Source of the DNA: Candidatus Hydrogenisulfobacillus filiaventi
GTDB lineage: Bacteria; Bacillota; Sulfobacillia; Sulfobacillales; R501
Assembly (NCBI GenBank): GCA_902809825.1
Contig: LR778114.1
Location: 806,001-870,000, forward strand
DNA length: 64,000 nucleotides
Reading direction: 5' to 3'
The position numbers were made by a program, and so were the translations under genes. Shown here one piece after another: positions 8,840 through 17,323 of this stretch (within the stretch, counting starts at the first letter, position 1; every line of letters begins with the position of its first letter). The notes beneath the pieces are model-generated. The model saw only the letters and a list, made by a program, of their open reading frames with translations, made no database searches and had not been told where the DNA came from.

Positions 8840-9856
8840 GTGAAGCGGCCCGTGGGCACCCTGTTGTTGCTGATCCTGGTGGGCGCACGCCTGCTGCTGG
8901 CACCCGAACGGGGCGCAGGCACGGGAACGGGGGGCAACTGGGTCCGGCTGGATCCCCGGCCCGCCCGCCTGGTGGTGTCCGGCGGTCAGCCCTACCTGGT
9001 GCCGGGACCCGCCGGGGGAGCCCTGCGCCTGGTGCCCACTGCGGCCGTTATCCGCGCCCGCCCTGCTCCCGCGGCATCCCAGCTGCGGCCGATGCCCTCG
9101 GGTCGCGGTTACTGGGCGGTAACGGTGGCCAGCGGCGGGCGCCTGCTGGGCCCGGCGGCCGCCTGCCCCGGGCACAACCTGGTGGCGGTGGCCCCCCGCG
9201 GCGCGGGCAGCTGGTGGCTGGACCCCGGCACCGGACAGGTCTACCCGGGACGGGGCGTGGCCCCAGCGCCGGCTCCGCTGCCAGTCCGGGGCGTGAGCCG
9301 GGTGCAGTGGGCCCCGGACGGGCATGCGGCGGCGCTGGTGGGGCAGGGAACAGCCGGCTCCGGCGTCTACCTGTGGGACGGGGGCGGACGCCTGCGGCTG
9401 GTCCGTCCGCTGGCGGGGCGGGTCGGGGTACGCGGGCTCGGGTTCACCCGTGATGACGGGCTTCTGGTGGCGGGTGCCGACGGGCGGGTGTGGCGGCAGG
9501 GCCGTTCCCTGCCGCTGCCGGGCGGGGAGGCCGCCTGGGTGTCGCGGGCGGCGGACGCCGCCGCCGTACAGCGCGGGCAGCGCCTGTGGGTCTGGCAGGA
9601 TGGCCGCCGCTGGCAGGTGGGGCTGGCGCGCGGGTGGAAGCTCCAGGGCCCGGTGCGCTTCGGGCGTGGCCAGGCGCTGGCGGCCCTGGTGGTGGGCCCC
9701 GACCACCGCCTGCGGTTGTTGGTGGCGCAGGGCCCCAGCCGTTGGGAGGTAGGCCTGCCCGCCCGGGCGCAGGCCGAGGTCCTGGGCTGGATCGGGGGCC
9801 ATTGGGTCCTGGTGTCCACCGCCCGCGGCGTCTATGCGTGGTGGAGCGGGCAGTAG
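8840..9856 (+). CDS. Putative exported beta-propeller-like protein
   Basis: A 338-aa protein beginning with a short basic end and one hydrophobic segment (residues 6-22), which fits a signal anchor. The rest is made of repeating short strands rich in Gly, Trp and Asp, for example SRVQWAPDGHAAAL, GLGFTRDDGLLVAGADGRVW and HWVLVSTARGVYAW, suggesting a WD40- or YncE-like propeller. No catalytic motif is seen. GTG start with AGGGGGGAGT ribosome site. It stands alone between selA and the tRNA cluster; function unknown. Confidence 0.65.
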   Translation: MKRPVGTLLLLILVGARLLLAPERGAGTGTGGNWVRLDPRPARLVVSGGQPYLVPGPAGGALRLVPTAAVIRARPAPAASQLRPMPSGRGYWAVTVASGGRLLGPAAACPGHNLVAVAPRGAGSWWLDPGTGQVYPGRGVAPAPAPLPVRGVSRVQWAPDGHAAALVGQGTAGSGVYLWDGGGRLRLVRPLAGRVGVRGLGFTRDDGLLVAGADGRVWRQGRSLPLPGGEAAWVSRAADAAAVQRGQRLWVWQDGRRWQVGLARGWKLQGPVRFGRGQALAALVVGPDHRLRLLVAQGPSRWEVGLPARAQAEVLGWIGGHWVLVSTARGVYAWWSGQ

Positions 9857-9894
9857 GTGCCGGCTTTTTCCGGCCGGTAGCAGCGCGAAACCCA

Positions 9895-9924
9895 TTGACG
9901 GGAGTCCGGGCACGATGCTACAAT
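9895..9924 (+). promoter_or_regulatory. Promoter of tRNA cluster 1
   Basis: TTGACG at 9895-9900 and TACAAT at 9919-9924 are separated by 18 bp; the -10 is extended (TGCTACAAT). It lies 26 bp before tRNA-Val(UAC), fitting a strong stable-RNA promoter. Confidence 0.8.
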
Positions 9925-9950
9925 CACACTCGCGTCCACCGCAAGGCAGC

Positions 9951-10025
9951 GGGCGAATAGCTCAGCGGTAGAGCACCGCCCTTACAAGGCGGGGGTCACA
10001 GGTTCGAGCCCTGTTTCGCCCACCA
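9951..10025 (+). tRNA. tRNA-Val (anticodon UAC)
   Basis: Complete cloverleaf: acceptor GGGCGAA pairs with TTCGCCC, anticodon stem CCGCC/GGCGG encloses loop CTTACAA, and the T-loop GGTTCGAGCC is canonical. The CCA end is encoded. First of three tRNAs from one promoter. Confidence 0.97.
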
Positions 10026-10036
10026 GGGAGATTGTC

Positions 10037-10114
10037 GGAGGCGTGGTGTAGCCGGCCTAACACGCGTGCCCGTCACGCACGAGATCACGGGTTCGAATCC
10101 CGTCGCCTCCGCCA
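10037..10114 (+). tRNA. tRNA-Asp (anticodon GUC)
   Basis: Acceptor GGAGGCG pairs with CGCCTCC, the discriminator base is G as expected for Asp, and CCA is encoded. The anticodon stem CGTGC/GCACG encloses loop CCGTCAC, which gives anticodon GUC. Position 33, normally U, is C in this gene; the stem pairs leave no alternative register. Confidence 0.93.
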
Positions 10115-10122
10115 TTTTTTTC

Positions 10123-10198
10123 GCCGCGGTAGCTCAGCCGGTAGAGCAGAGGACTGAAAATCCTCGTGTCGGCGGTTCGAGTCCGCCCTGCGGCACCA
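10123..10198 (+). tRNA. tRNA-Phe (anticodon GAA)
   Basis: Acceptor GCCGCGG pairs with CTGCGGC (one G-T pair). Anticodon stem GAGGA/TCCTC encloses CTGAAAA. Discriminator A and encoded CCA. The A73 matches the variable base of the pheS T-box at 47835. Confidence 0.97.
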
Positions 10199-10202
10199 CG
10201 GG

Positions 10203-10232
10203 AACCCCGCAAGCGACCAGGCTTGCGGGGTT
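10203..10232 (+). terminator. Terminator of tRNA cluster 1
   Basis: A 12-bp perfect stem (AACCCCGCAAGC and its complement) with a 6-nt loop follows tRNA-Phe, then TTCATCAGTTTT. The stem closely resembles the terminator behind tRNA-Val(GAC) at 22884. Confidence 0.75.
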
Positions 10233-10472
10233 CATCAGTTTTGCGGGGCTGGGGTTCGGCGGGCCGCCCGGCTGGGAATCCGCGGGGCCGCCCGGTGGCC
10301 GGCCACGCCCCATCTCCTGTCAGGCAGCCGGCGCCGCGTCCGCGGCCGGCTGGTCCGGACGGCCGGGGGAGGGACCGGGCATCGGGTCCTTTCCCGGCAT
10401 TCGTCACCATCCGACAGACAACCTGTCGCTGCCGGGAGTACGGTGAGGAAAAAGCGCGGGCAGGGAACACCG

Positions 10473-12008
10473 ATGCAGGAACAGGAGCTGTGGGTAGCGC
10501 TCCGGGGAGCGGCCCGGCGGAGCGGGCCGGTCATCGTCCGGGCCCTGGCCCACCAGGTGGTGCTGGATACCTGGATGAACGGGGAGGTGGAGGAGGACGT
10601 CACCTTCGAGGCCGACGGGATCCTGACCGCGGCCACCGCCCGCTGGGCGCGGCGGGCGCAGGAGGCCGGCGCCGTCTTCCCCGGTTATCCCATGGCGGCG
10701 GCCTACGTGGAGGCGGTGTTTTCGGACCTTCTGACCGGGACGGCGCTGTATGCTGCCCAGCAGCGCAGCGGCCGGCCCAGGGTGACCGCCCGGGATGCCC
10801 AGGCGGCGGTCGAGCGGCTGACCGCCTGGCTGGAGGGGGAGGCGGAGGGACTGACCGCAGCCGGCCGCTATCATGGCGTCATCGCCCTGCACGAGGACCT
10901 CAACGCCCTGGCCTATTACGGCCGGGTGCCGCAGGAGGACTTCCTGCTCGGCACCCGTCACCGGCCATGGTCGGACCGGCTGTTGACCCCGGAGTTCGCG
11001 GTCTACCGGCAGGCCGGGCTGGTGGCCACAGTGGCCGACGGCAGCGGCGACTGGGTGGAGTTGACCGACCGGGGGCGGACGCTGCTGGCGGACCTGCGCT
11101 CGGTGCTGGAGGAAGCCGGCGAGTTCGCCTGGCGGGCCAACGCGCAGCGCTGGGTCATCTTCGGGGAGACGGACTATGACGCTGTGTACCATCGGGTGCT
11201 GCCCACCATCAACGCGGACACCCGGGCCTTCCTGGACAGCCTGCCGCTGACGGCAGGGGCCCAGGTGCTGGAAGTGGGGGCGGGCACGGGACGGGTGACC
11301 TTTGACTTGGGGCTGGCCGACCGGGTAGCGGCGGTGGGCGGGCGCCTGACGGTGGTGGAGCCCTCCGCGGCCCTCCTGCGGGTGCTGCGGCAGAAGCAGG
11401 CGGCCCACCCCCGTATGCCGGTGGCGCTGGTGCAGGGGGTGGCGGAGGCGCTGCCGTTTGCGGACGACAGCTTCGACCTGGTGATAGGGGTGGCCATGCT
11501 GCACTTCACCGAGGTCGAGCAGGCGCTCCGGGAGCTGGCCCGGGTGACGCGGCCGGGGGGATGGGTGGCGACCGCCAACTCCGACGGGCGCAACGACGTG
11601 CTCGCCATCCCGATGGTGGCCAGCTGGTTCCGCCCGCTCATCGATCTGGCGGCCAAACTGGGGGTGCCGCCCGGGGAGCGGCAGGGGGTGCCGCGGGAGC
11701 GGGTGGAGGCGGCTTACGCCGCGGCCGGCCTGGTGGACCTCACCACCACCGTCCGTGCCGGCTGGATGTCGGCCGAGGACCCCGACGCGTTCCTCGCGTT
11801 TGTGCTGCGGGGCGGTGCCTTCTTCCAGAATGTGCTGGCCCGGATTCCCTACCGCGAGCGCTGGGCGCTCCTGCAGCGGCTGGCCCGGGAGGGGCCGGCG
11901 TGGCGGGCCCGGACCCAGCCGGAGGAGCAGCGGGCGGCGGGGGCGGGCTATATCGTCCTGGGGCGCAAGCCAGCGGGCCGGACGTCCCTCCGCCGTTCAG
12001 TTGGTTGA
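10473..12008 (+). CDS. Two-domain SAM-dependent methyltransferase, paralogue 1
   Basis: The 511-aa product (ATG at 10473; an in-frame GTG at 10443 is possible) has a class I methyltransferase domain near residues 240-400. Its motif I is VLEVGAGTGRVTFD, the acidic end of strand 2 is LTVVEPSAA, and post-motif residues include LPFADDSFDLVIGVAMLHF and RVTRPGGWVATAN. The first 230 residues form a helical domain with HEDLNALAYYGR, HRPWS and YRQAGLV. It ends in a winged-helix-like stretch (VELTDRGRTLLADLRSVLEEAG). I do not recognise this domain. The next gene has the same architecture, so the pair arose by duplication. Substrate unknown. Confidence 0.75.
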   Translation: MQEQELWVALRGAARRSGPVIVRALAHQVVLDTWMNGEVEEDVTFEADGILTAATARWARRAQEAGAVFPGYPMAAAYVEAVFSDLLTGTALYAAQQRSGRPRVTARDAQAAVERLTAWLEGEAEGLTAAGRYHGVIALHEDLNALAYYGRVPQEDFLLGTRHRPWSDRLLTPEFAVYRQAGLVATVADGSGDWVELTDRGRTLLADLRSVLEEAGEFAWRANAQRWVIFGETDYDAVYHRVLPTINADTRAFLDSLPLTAGAQVLEVGAGTGRVTFDLGLADRVAAVGGRLTVVEPSAALLRVLRQKQAAHPRMPVALVQGVAEALPFADDSFDLVIGVAMLHFTEVEQALRELARVTRPGGWVATANSDGRNDVLAIPMVASWFRPLIDLAAKLGVPPGERQGVPRERVEAAYAAAGLVDLTTTVRAGWMSAEDPDAFLAFVLRGGAFFQNVLARIPYRERWALLQRLAREGPAWRARTQPEEQRAAGAGYIVLGRKPAGRTSLRRSVG

Positions 12009-12115
12009 TTCTCGGGAGGCGCCTTACTTTTCGCCCGCGTTCGACAGGACGGCGGCGCCGCTTGCACTATGCTCAGGCCGTAACCTATCCACCATGGTGT
12101 TACGGGCGGTGAGGC

Positions 12116-13612
12116 ATGGACGCAACCCGGGATGGCTACCGGCTGCTGCTGGAGGGCATGGAACGCGTCGGGCCCCTGATCCGGGAGGCCCTGGCCCGGG
12201 AGGTGGTCCTGGCAACGTGGGGGAGCGGGGAGCAGGAGGCGGTGATGACGGCCGCGGCAGGGGCTCAGCTGGCGGCCGCGGTGGCCGGCTGGTCCCGGGC
12301 GGTGACCGCAGCGCGGGTGGTGTTCCCGGGCGCGGTTCTGGGCGGGGACGATGTGCCGGCCATGCTGCGGGACCTCCTCACCGGCACCGCCCGCCAGCGC
12401 CTCGCCCGCCATCATGCCCCCCGGCAGGTGGAGCCCGGGCACATCCGGGAGGCGCTGGACCGGGTAGGGGGGTTTGTGGCCGAGCACGGCTGGACCGCGT
12501 TGGCCCGGTATTACCTCGTCATCAGCCTGCACGAGGACCTGAATGCCCTGGCCTATTACGGTCGCATGTCGGAGGCGGCGTTTCTTTGGGGCACCCTCCA
12601 CCGGCCGTGGTCGGCCCTCAACCTGGGTCCGCAGCTGCGGCGCTACCGGCAGGCGGGGCTGGTGCGCCGCGTGGCGGACGCCCCGGCCCCGGCGCTGGAG
12701 CTGACCTCCCGCGGGCATGTGGTGCTGGAACGCCTGCGGGCGGTGCTGGACGCGGCGGGGGAGACCGCATGGCGCGCCAACCTCCAGCGGGAGGTCCTGC
12801 TCGTGGACGGCACCGATTACGATCGGGCCCTGTATCGCGTGTTTCCGGAGAGCGACGCCTTCCTGGAGGCCTTCTGCCGGCAGCTGCCGCTGCCGGCGGG
12901 GGCGCAGGTGCTGGAGGTGGCGGCCGGCGCCGGGCGCCTCACTTTCGACGCCGGCCTGGCCGGGCGGGTCGCGGCCGCCGGCGGGCGGCTGGTGGCAGTG
13001 GAGTCCCTGGCCCCCCTACGCGAACGGCTGGAGGCCAAGCGGCGCATCCGGGGGGCGGCCGGGCTGGATGTAGTGGCGGGGGAGGCCGAGCGGCTGCCGT
13101 TTCCGGATGGCAGCTTCGACCTGGTAGTGTCGGCGGCGCCCCATGCCTTCGCAGACCTCGGGCGGGCGGTGGGGGAGATGGTGCGGGTCAGCCGGTCCGG
13201 CGGCAGCGTTCACCTGGCCAATCCCCAGGGGGATGCCGGGGCGGTGCCGTTGGTGGCCGTCTGGTTCCGTCCGCTGGCGCGCCTGGCTGAACGGGCCGGG
13301 AGCCCGGGCGCCGAACGGCCCGGGCTGCCCCCGGGCCGGCTGGCGGAGGCCTTGCGGCAGGCCGGTCTCCGGGCCGTGCGCGTCCGCACCGTGCCCGGAC
13401 GGGTGCGGGCGGCGGATGCGGCCGCCTTCCTCACCGTGGCGCTGCGCAGCGGGCACCTGACCCGCAGCCTGCTGGCCCGCATGCCGGTCCAGGAGCGCCA
13501 AGACCTGCTGCGGCGGCTGGTGGCGGAGGGCCGCCGGCTGGCGGCGGTGACCCCGGCGGCGGAGCAGGAGGCGGCAGTTGTGCGGGAAATGGTGTGCGGC
13601 CGGCGGCCCTGA
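12116..13612 (+). CDS. Two-domain SAM-dependent methyltransferase, paralogue 2
   Basis: A 498-aa paralogue of the preceding gene along its whole length. The shared N-terminal markers are DLLTGTA, SLHEDLNALAYYGR, HRPWSALN and YRQAGLV; the winged-helix-like segment reads LELTSRGHVVLERLRAVLDAAGE. In the methyltransferase domain motif I is VLEVAAGAGRLTFD and the post-motif is LPFPDGSFDLVVSAAPHAF. The first glycine of motif I has become alanine (GAGTG to AAGAG), and the second copy lacks the acidic residue before it, so its SAM binding may be altered. ATG start with GGTGAGG upstream. A weak promoter (TTGCAC, 18 bp, TATCCA) could lie at 12062-12091. Confidence 0.72.
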   Translation: MDATRDGYRLLLEGMERVGPLIREALAREVVLATWGSGEQEAVMTAAAGAQLAAAVAGWSRAVTAARVVFPGAVLGGDDVPAMLRDLLTGTARQRLARHHAPRQVEPGHIREALDRVGGFVAEHGWTALARYYLVISLHEDLNALAYYGRMSEAAFLWGTLHRPWSALNLGPQLRRYRQAGLVRRVADAPAPALELTSRGHVVLERLRAVLDAAGETAWRANLQREVLLVDGTDYDRALYRVFPESDAFLEAFCRQLPLPAGAQVLEVAAGAGRLTFDAGLAGRVAAAGGRLVAVESLAPLRERLEAKRRIRGAAGLDVVAGEAERLPFPDGSFDLVVSAAPHAFADLGRAVGEMVRVSRSGGSVHLANPQGDAGAVPLVAVWFRPLARLAERAGSPGAERPGLPPGRLAEALRQAGLRAVRVRTVPGRVRAADAAAFLTVALRSGHLTRSLLARMPVQERQDLLRRLVAEGRRLAAVTPAAEQEAAVVREMVCGRRP

Positions 13613-13645
13613 CGGGAGCCTGTCCGGCGGGAAGGATGGGGTGAT

Positions 13646-13972
13646 GTGGGGATGGGGACGCAGCAGACCGGTCACCGGCCGGCGGCGTGGAAGCTGCGGG
13701 TGAGCGCGGCCGGGACCATCCTGGCCCTGCTGACGGTGCTGGTGGCGTGGCAGGTCGCGCCGGGCCGCTACCTGGGCCAGCCCCTGCTGCCGGGCTGGCA
13801 CGGCTGGACCTGGAAGGGCGGGGTCACGGTCGCCTTCCTGGCCGCCTTCTGGCTGAGCCTCAGGGTGCCGGTGCGGGAACAGCCGCTCTGGCTGCGCCGG
13901 TTGCACCGCCTGGTGTGGTGGGCCATGCTGGGGGGGATGGTGACTTATCTGCTGCCCCCTCTGCTCCGATAG
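13646..13972 (+). CDS. Small integral membrane protein (108 aa)
   Basis: Three hydrophobic segments are visible, at about residues 19-40, 60-76 and 88-106, separated by short basic loops (RVPVREQPLWLRRLHR). GTG start at 13646, nine bases from GGGAAGGA; an ATG at 13652 is an alternative. It follows the methyltransferase pair closely and ends three bases from the converging quinone oxidoreductase stop. No family recognised. Confidence 0.6.
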   Translation: MGMGTQQTGHRPAAWKLRVSAAGTILALLTVLVAWQVAPGRYLGQPLLPGWHGWTWKGGVTVAFLAAFWLSLRVPVREQPLWLRRLHRLVWWAMLGGMVTYLLPPLLR

Positions 13973-13975
13973 GGA

Positions 13976-14971
13976 TCAGGCGGGCGGGGGCACGGCCAGG
14001 ACGACCTTGCCGGTATTGCGGTCCGCCTCCAGGTAGCGGTGGGCCGCAGCCGCCTCCGCCAGGGGGAAGACCCGGTCCACCACCGGCCGCACCCGGCCCG
14101 CAGCCAGGAGCGGCAGCCCGTGGCGCCGGAAGGCGGTGACCAGGGCGGCCTTCTCCTCCGGGCGCCGGGAGCGGAGCACGGTGCCGCGCACGGTGAGACG
14201 CCGGCGCAGCAGCAGGCCGAGGTCGATCCCGGCCCGGGTGCCGGACAGGGTGCCGATGATCACCAGGGTGCCGCCGGGGGCCAGGACCTCCAGGTTGCCG
14301 GCCAGGTAGTCCGCGCCCACGAAGTCCAGCACCGCTGCCACCCCTTCCCCGCCGCTCCAGGCGGCCACCGCCTCCGGGAACGTCTCCTCCCGGCGCAGGA
14401 TGACGCGATCGGCGCCCAGCTGCCGCACCGCCTCCGCCTTGGCCGGGGTGCCCACGGTGGCCGCCACCCGCATCCCGGCTGCCGCCGCCAGCTGCACGGC
14501 GGCGGTGCCGACCCCGGAAGCGGCAGCATGGATGAGCACGCGGTCGCCCAGCCCCGCCCCCGACAGGTGGAAGAGGGCGTCGAAGGCGGTCAGGAAGGCC
14601 TCGGGGATGCCGCCGGCCGCCAGCAGGTCCACCCCTTCCGGCACCGGCAGGACCATCCCTTCCGGCACCACCGCCCGCTGGGCGTAGCCGCCACCGGGCA
14701 GGAGCGCCATCACACGGTCGCCGGGGGACCACGCCGTCACCCCCGGCCCCACCGCCTCCACCACTCCGGCGCATTCCAGGCCGGGGACGGGATAGGCCGG
14801 CGGGGGCGCGGGCGGCGGGTAGCGGCCTGCCCGTTCCAGCAGGTCGGCACGGTTAACCCCGGCCGCCGCCACCCGGATTTGGATCTCCCCCGGTCCCGGC
14901 CGGGGATCGGGCACGGTGGCCAGGGACAGGACCTCGGGACCGCCTTGACCGGTCAGCACCACCGCCAGCAT
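13976..14971 (-). CDS. NADPH:quinone oxidoreductase, zinc-free MDR family
   Basis: A 331-aa member of the medium-chain dehydrogenase/reductase superfamily, quinone oxidoreductase (PIG3-like) branch. It has the GroES-like N-terminal domain with AAAGVNRADLLERAGRYPPP and PGLECAGVVEAVGPGV. The NADPH Rossmann fold carries HAAASGVGTAAVQLAAAAG. There are no zinc-ligand cysteines. ATG at 14971 with GGGAGGG upstream on the minus strand. It would reduce quinones or enones using NADPH; the physiological substrate is unknown. It converges on the 13646-13972 gene. Confidence 0.85.
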   Translation of the reverse strand: MLAVVLTGQGGPEVLSLATVPDPRPGPGEIQIRVAAAGVNRADLLERAGRYPPPAPPPAYPVPGLECAGVVEAVGPGVTAWSPGDRVMALLPGGGYAQRAVVPEGMVLPVPEGVDLLAAGGIPEAFLTAFDALFHLSGAGLGDRVLIHAAASGVGTAAVQLAAAAGMRVAATVGTPAKAEAVRQLGADRVILRREETFPEAVAAWSGGEGVAAVLDFVGADYLAGNLEVLAPGGTLVIIGTLSGTRAGIDLGLLLRRRLTVRGTVLRSRRPEEKAALVTAFRRHGLPLLAAGRVRPVVDRVFPLAEAAAAHRYLEADRNTGKVVLAVPPPA

Positions 14972-15112
14972 GAGCGCCCTCCCTCCCGGCCAGCAACGCA
15001 GCCGGCCTACCGTGTCCATTGTAGCCGGGCCGGCCGGGGGACGGAGGCTTGCGCCGGACCCGGTTTGGGCCGATACTGGGGCAGGCGAAGGCCGCCGGAG
15101 GGGAGCAGGGAC

Positions 15113-16078
15113 ATGCGGGTGCTCATCTGTCATCGCATCGCGCCCACGGTGGTGGAGGCCATCCGGCAGGCGGGCCACGAGGTGGTGCAGTGGACCGGAC
15201 CCGGCCCCATCCCCCCTGGGCGCCTGGCGGCCGAGCTCCGCCAGGCGGACGCCGCCCTCACCATGCTCACCGACCGCATCGACGGGCGGATGCTGGAGGG
15301 GGCGGAGCGGCTGCGGGTGGTGGCCAACGTGGCGGTGGGCTTTGACAACCTCGACCTGGCGGCCTTGGCCGCGCATGGGGGGGCGGCCACCAACACCCCC
15401 GACGTGCTGACCGAGGCCACGGCCGAACTGGCCCTGGCCTTGCTGCTGCTGGTGATGCGCGACCTGCCAGCGTCCATGGACGCCTTGCGCGGGGGCCGTT
15501 GGCAGGGCTGGGAGCCGGATGCCTTCCTGGGACGGGAGCTCGCCGGCAAGACGCTGGGCATCGTGGGATACGGCCGCATCGGCGCGGCGGTAGCCCGGCG
15601 GGCGGCGGCCTTCGGCATGCATATCCTGGCCGCCGGCCCCCACCCCCGGACCCTGGCGGAGGGACGCTGGGCGCCGCTGGAGGAGCTGCTGGCCGCCAGC
15701 GACGCCGTCAGCGTGCATACCCCCCTCACCCCGGCCACCTACCACCTGTTCAACCGGGACACCTTCGCCCGCATGCGCCCCGGGTCCTATTTCGTCAACA
15801 CCGCCCGCGGGGCGGTGGTGGACACCGGGGCCCTGCTGGAGGCCCTGGACAGCGGCCGTCTGGCCGGGGCGGCCCTGGACGTGTTCGAGGTGGAGCCGCT
15901 GCCGCCGGGACACCCGCTCCTGGCTCATCCGCGGGTGGTGCTCACCCCGCACGTGGGGTCGGCCACGGTCGAGACCCGCACCCGCATGGCCGAGCGCGCC
16001 TGGCGGAACGTGGAGGCGGTCTTCCGGGGGGAGGCGCCCCCCGACTGGCTCAATCCGCCGGAACGGTTTCCGGCATGA
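15113..16078 (+). CDS. D-isomer-specific 2-hydroxyacid dehydrogenase (glyoxylate/hydroxypyruvate reductase-like)
   Basis: A 321-aa protein with the family split-domain fold. The NAD-binding motif is GIVGYGRIGAAVARRAAAFG. The catalytic arginine is in VNTARGAVVD, the glutamate in LDVFEVEPLP and the histidine in LTPHVGSATVETR. ANVAVGFDNLDL and TNTPDVLTEATAELALALL are typical of the glycerate dehydrogenase / glyoxylate reductase branch. ATG start at 15113 with GGAGGGGAGCAGGG ahead. It is divergent from the quinone oxidoreductase across a 141-bp gap and is followed by fabI 23 bp later. Confidence 0.88.
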   Translation: MRVLICHRIAPTVVEAIRQAGHEVVQWTGPGPIPPGRLAAELRQADAALTMLTDRIDGRMLEGAERLRVVANVAVGFDNLDLAALAAHGGAATNTPDVLTEATAELALALLLLVMRDLPASMDALRGGRWQGWEPDAFLGRELAGKTLGIVGYGRIGAAVARRAAAFGMHILAAGPHPRTLAEGRWAPLEELLAASDAVSVHTPLTPATYHLFNRDTFARMRPGSYFVNTARGAVVDTGALLEALDSGRLAGAALDVFEVEPLPPGHPLLAHPRVVLTPHVGSATVETRTRMAERAWRNVEAVFRGEAPPDWLNPPERFPA

Positions 16079-16101
16079 GGGAATGACGAGGAGGCAACGC
16101 A

Positions 16102-16881
16102 ATGGGCCTTTTGGACGGCCGGCGCGCCGTGGTGACAGGCGTGGCCAATAAGCGCAGCATCGCCTGGGGGATCGCGAAGGCGTTGGACCGCGAAGGGGTG
16201 GACCTGATCCTGACTTATCAACTGGAGCGTTTCCGCGAGAATATCGAGGAGCTGGTCCCGGAGCTCAGCCGGCCGCCGGCAGCGGTGCTGCCGCTGGATG
16301 TGTCGGACGACGGCTCCCTTTCCGCCTTCGGGGACCACGTGCAGGCCCTCTGGAACCGGGTGGACGTGCTGGTGCATGCCATCGCCTACGCCCGCCGCGA
16401 GGACCTGGAAGGGCGCTACGTCGACGTCAGCCGGGACGGCTTTCGCCTGGCCCTCGAGGTCAGCGCCTTCTCCCTCACCGCCCTGGTGCGGGCCCTGCTG
16501 CCGCTGCTGGAACAGTCGGAGAGTGCCAGCGTCATGACCCTGACCTACAACGGGTCCGAACGGGTGATGCCCAGCTATAACATCATGGGGGTGGCCAAGG
16601 CCGCCCTGGAGTCCTCCGTCCGCTACCTGGCCTGGGACCTCGGCGCCAGCCGTATCCGCGTCAACGCCATTTCCGCCGGCCCCATCCGCACCCTGGCCTC
16701 CTCGGGGGTGAAGGGGCTGTCGGCCTTCCTCGGCACGATTCCTGAACGGGCCCCTCTGCACGAGAACATCACCGCCGACGATGTGGGCAATGCGGCGGTC
16801 TTCCTGGCCGGGGACTGGTCCCGGCACGTGACCGGCCAGATCCTGTTCGTGGATAGCGGCCTCAATATCATGGGGACGTAA
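16102..16881 (+). CDS. fabI: Enoyl-[acyl-carrier-protein] reductase (NADH)
   Basis: Catalyses the last reductive step of each fatty acid elongation cycle. The 259-aa protein has the atypical short-chain dehydrogenase layout of FabI: VVTGVANKRSIAWGIAKAL at the cofactor site, VLVHAIAYA, and the Tyr-X6-Lys catalytic pair Tyr159/Lys166 in YNIMGVAKAALE. ISAGPIRTLASSGV is the flexible substrate-binding loop region. The ribosome site GACGAGGAGG lies before the ATG. It is followed by a hairpin. Confidence 0.95.
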   Translation: MGLLDGRRAVVTGVANKRSIAWGIAKALDREGVDLILTYQLERFRENIEELVPELSRPPAAVLPLDVSDDGSLSAFGDHVQALWNRVDVLVHAIAYARREDLEGRYVDVSRDGFRLALEVSAFSLTALVRALLPLLEQSESASVMTLTYNGSERVMPSYNIMGVAKAALESSVRYLAWDLGASRIRVNAISAGPIRTLASSGVKGLSAFLGTIPERAPLHENITADDVGNAAVFLAGDWSRHVTGQILFVDSGLNIMGT

Positions 16882-16903
16882 AGGCCGCTTTCCCCCGAAC
16901 GCG

Positions 16904-16936
16904 CCGGCCGGGTGCCTCGAAAGGGCACCCGGCCGG
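16904..16936 (+). terminator. Hairpin downstream of fabI
   Basis: A 13-bp perfect stem with a 7-nt loop begins 22 bp after the fabI stop. There is no T-run, so it is at best a weak intrinsic terminator. It lies between fabI and the converging SPW gene. Confidence 0.55.
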
Positions 16937-16969
16937 TCGTGCACTAGAAGGATGATAGCGGGAATCGGC

Positions 16970-17323
16970 TTAGGCGGCGTTACGGCCGCTGGACGGCTTG
17001 CCGGTCGTGGCGGTTCCCACCTGCCAGAGGCCCAGCACCAGCGTCAGCGCACCCACCACCAGGGTGAACCACAGCACCGCGACGTGCGAGGACAGCCCGT
17101 ACAACCAGGGCGTGATGGCCATGTACAAGCCGAAGAGGCTAATCAGGTACATGCGCCAGGAGTGACCCTCCACGCTCATCAGGTCCCAGATGGCCCCGAT
17201 GAGGATCAGCGCGCCCAGCACGATGGCCGTCCACAGGAACGCCGGGGTGGTGGCGTGCAGCACGAAGGGAGAGACGATGAACCAGGCCCCGAACACCGCC
17301 AGCACGATGTTGCGCCAAGTCAT
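16970..17323 (-). CDS. SPW-repeat family membrane protein
   Basis: A 117-aa protein with four hydrophobic segments arranged as two repeats. Each has the SPW-type motif: FIVSPFVLH near residue 15 and AITPWLYGL near residue 70, followed by a second helix of the pair. The family is widespread and of unknown function. The ATG at 17323 has a very good ribosome site (AAGGGAGGCG). It converges with fabI. Confidence 0.8.
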   Translation of the reverse strand: MTWRNIVLAVFGAWFIVSPFVLHATTPAFLWTAIVLGALILIGAIWDLMSVEGHSWRMYLISLFGLYMAITPWLYGLSSHVAVLWFTLVVGALTLVLGLWQVGTATTGKPSSGRNAA

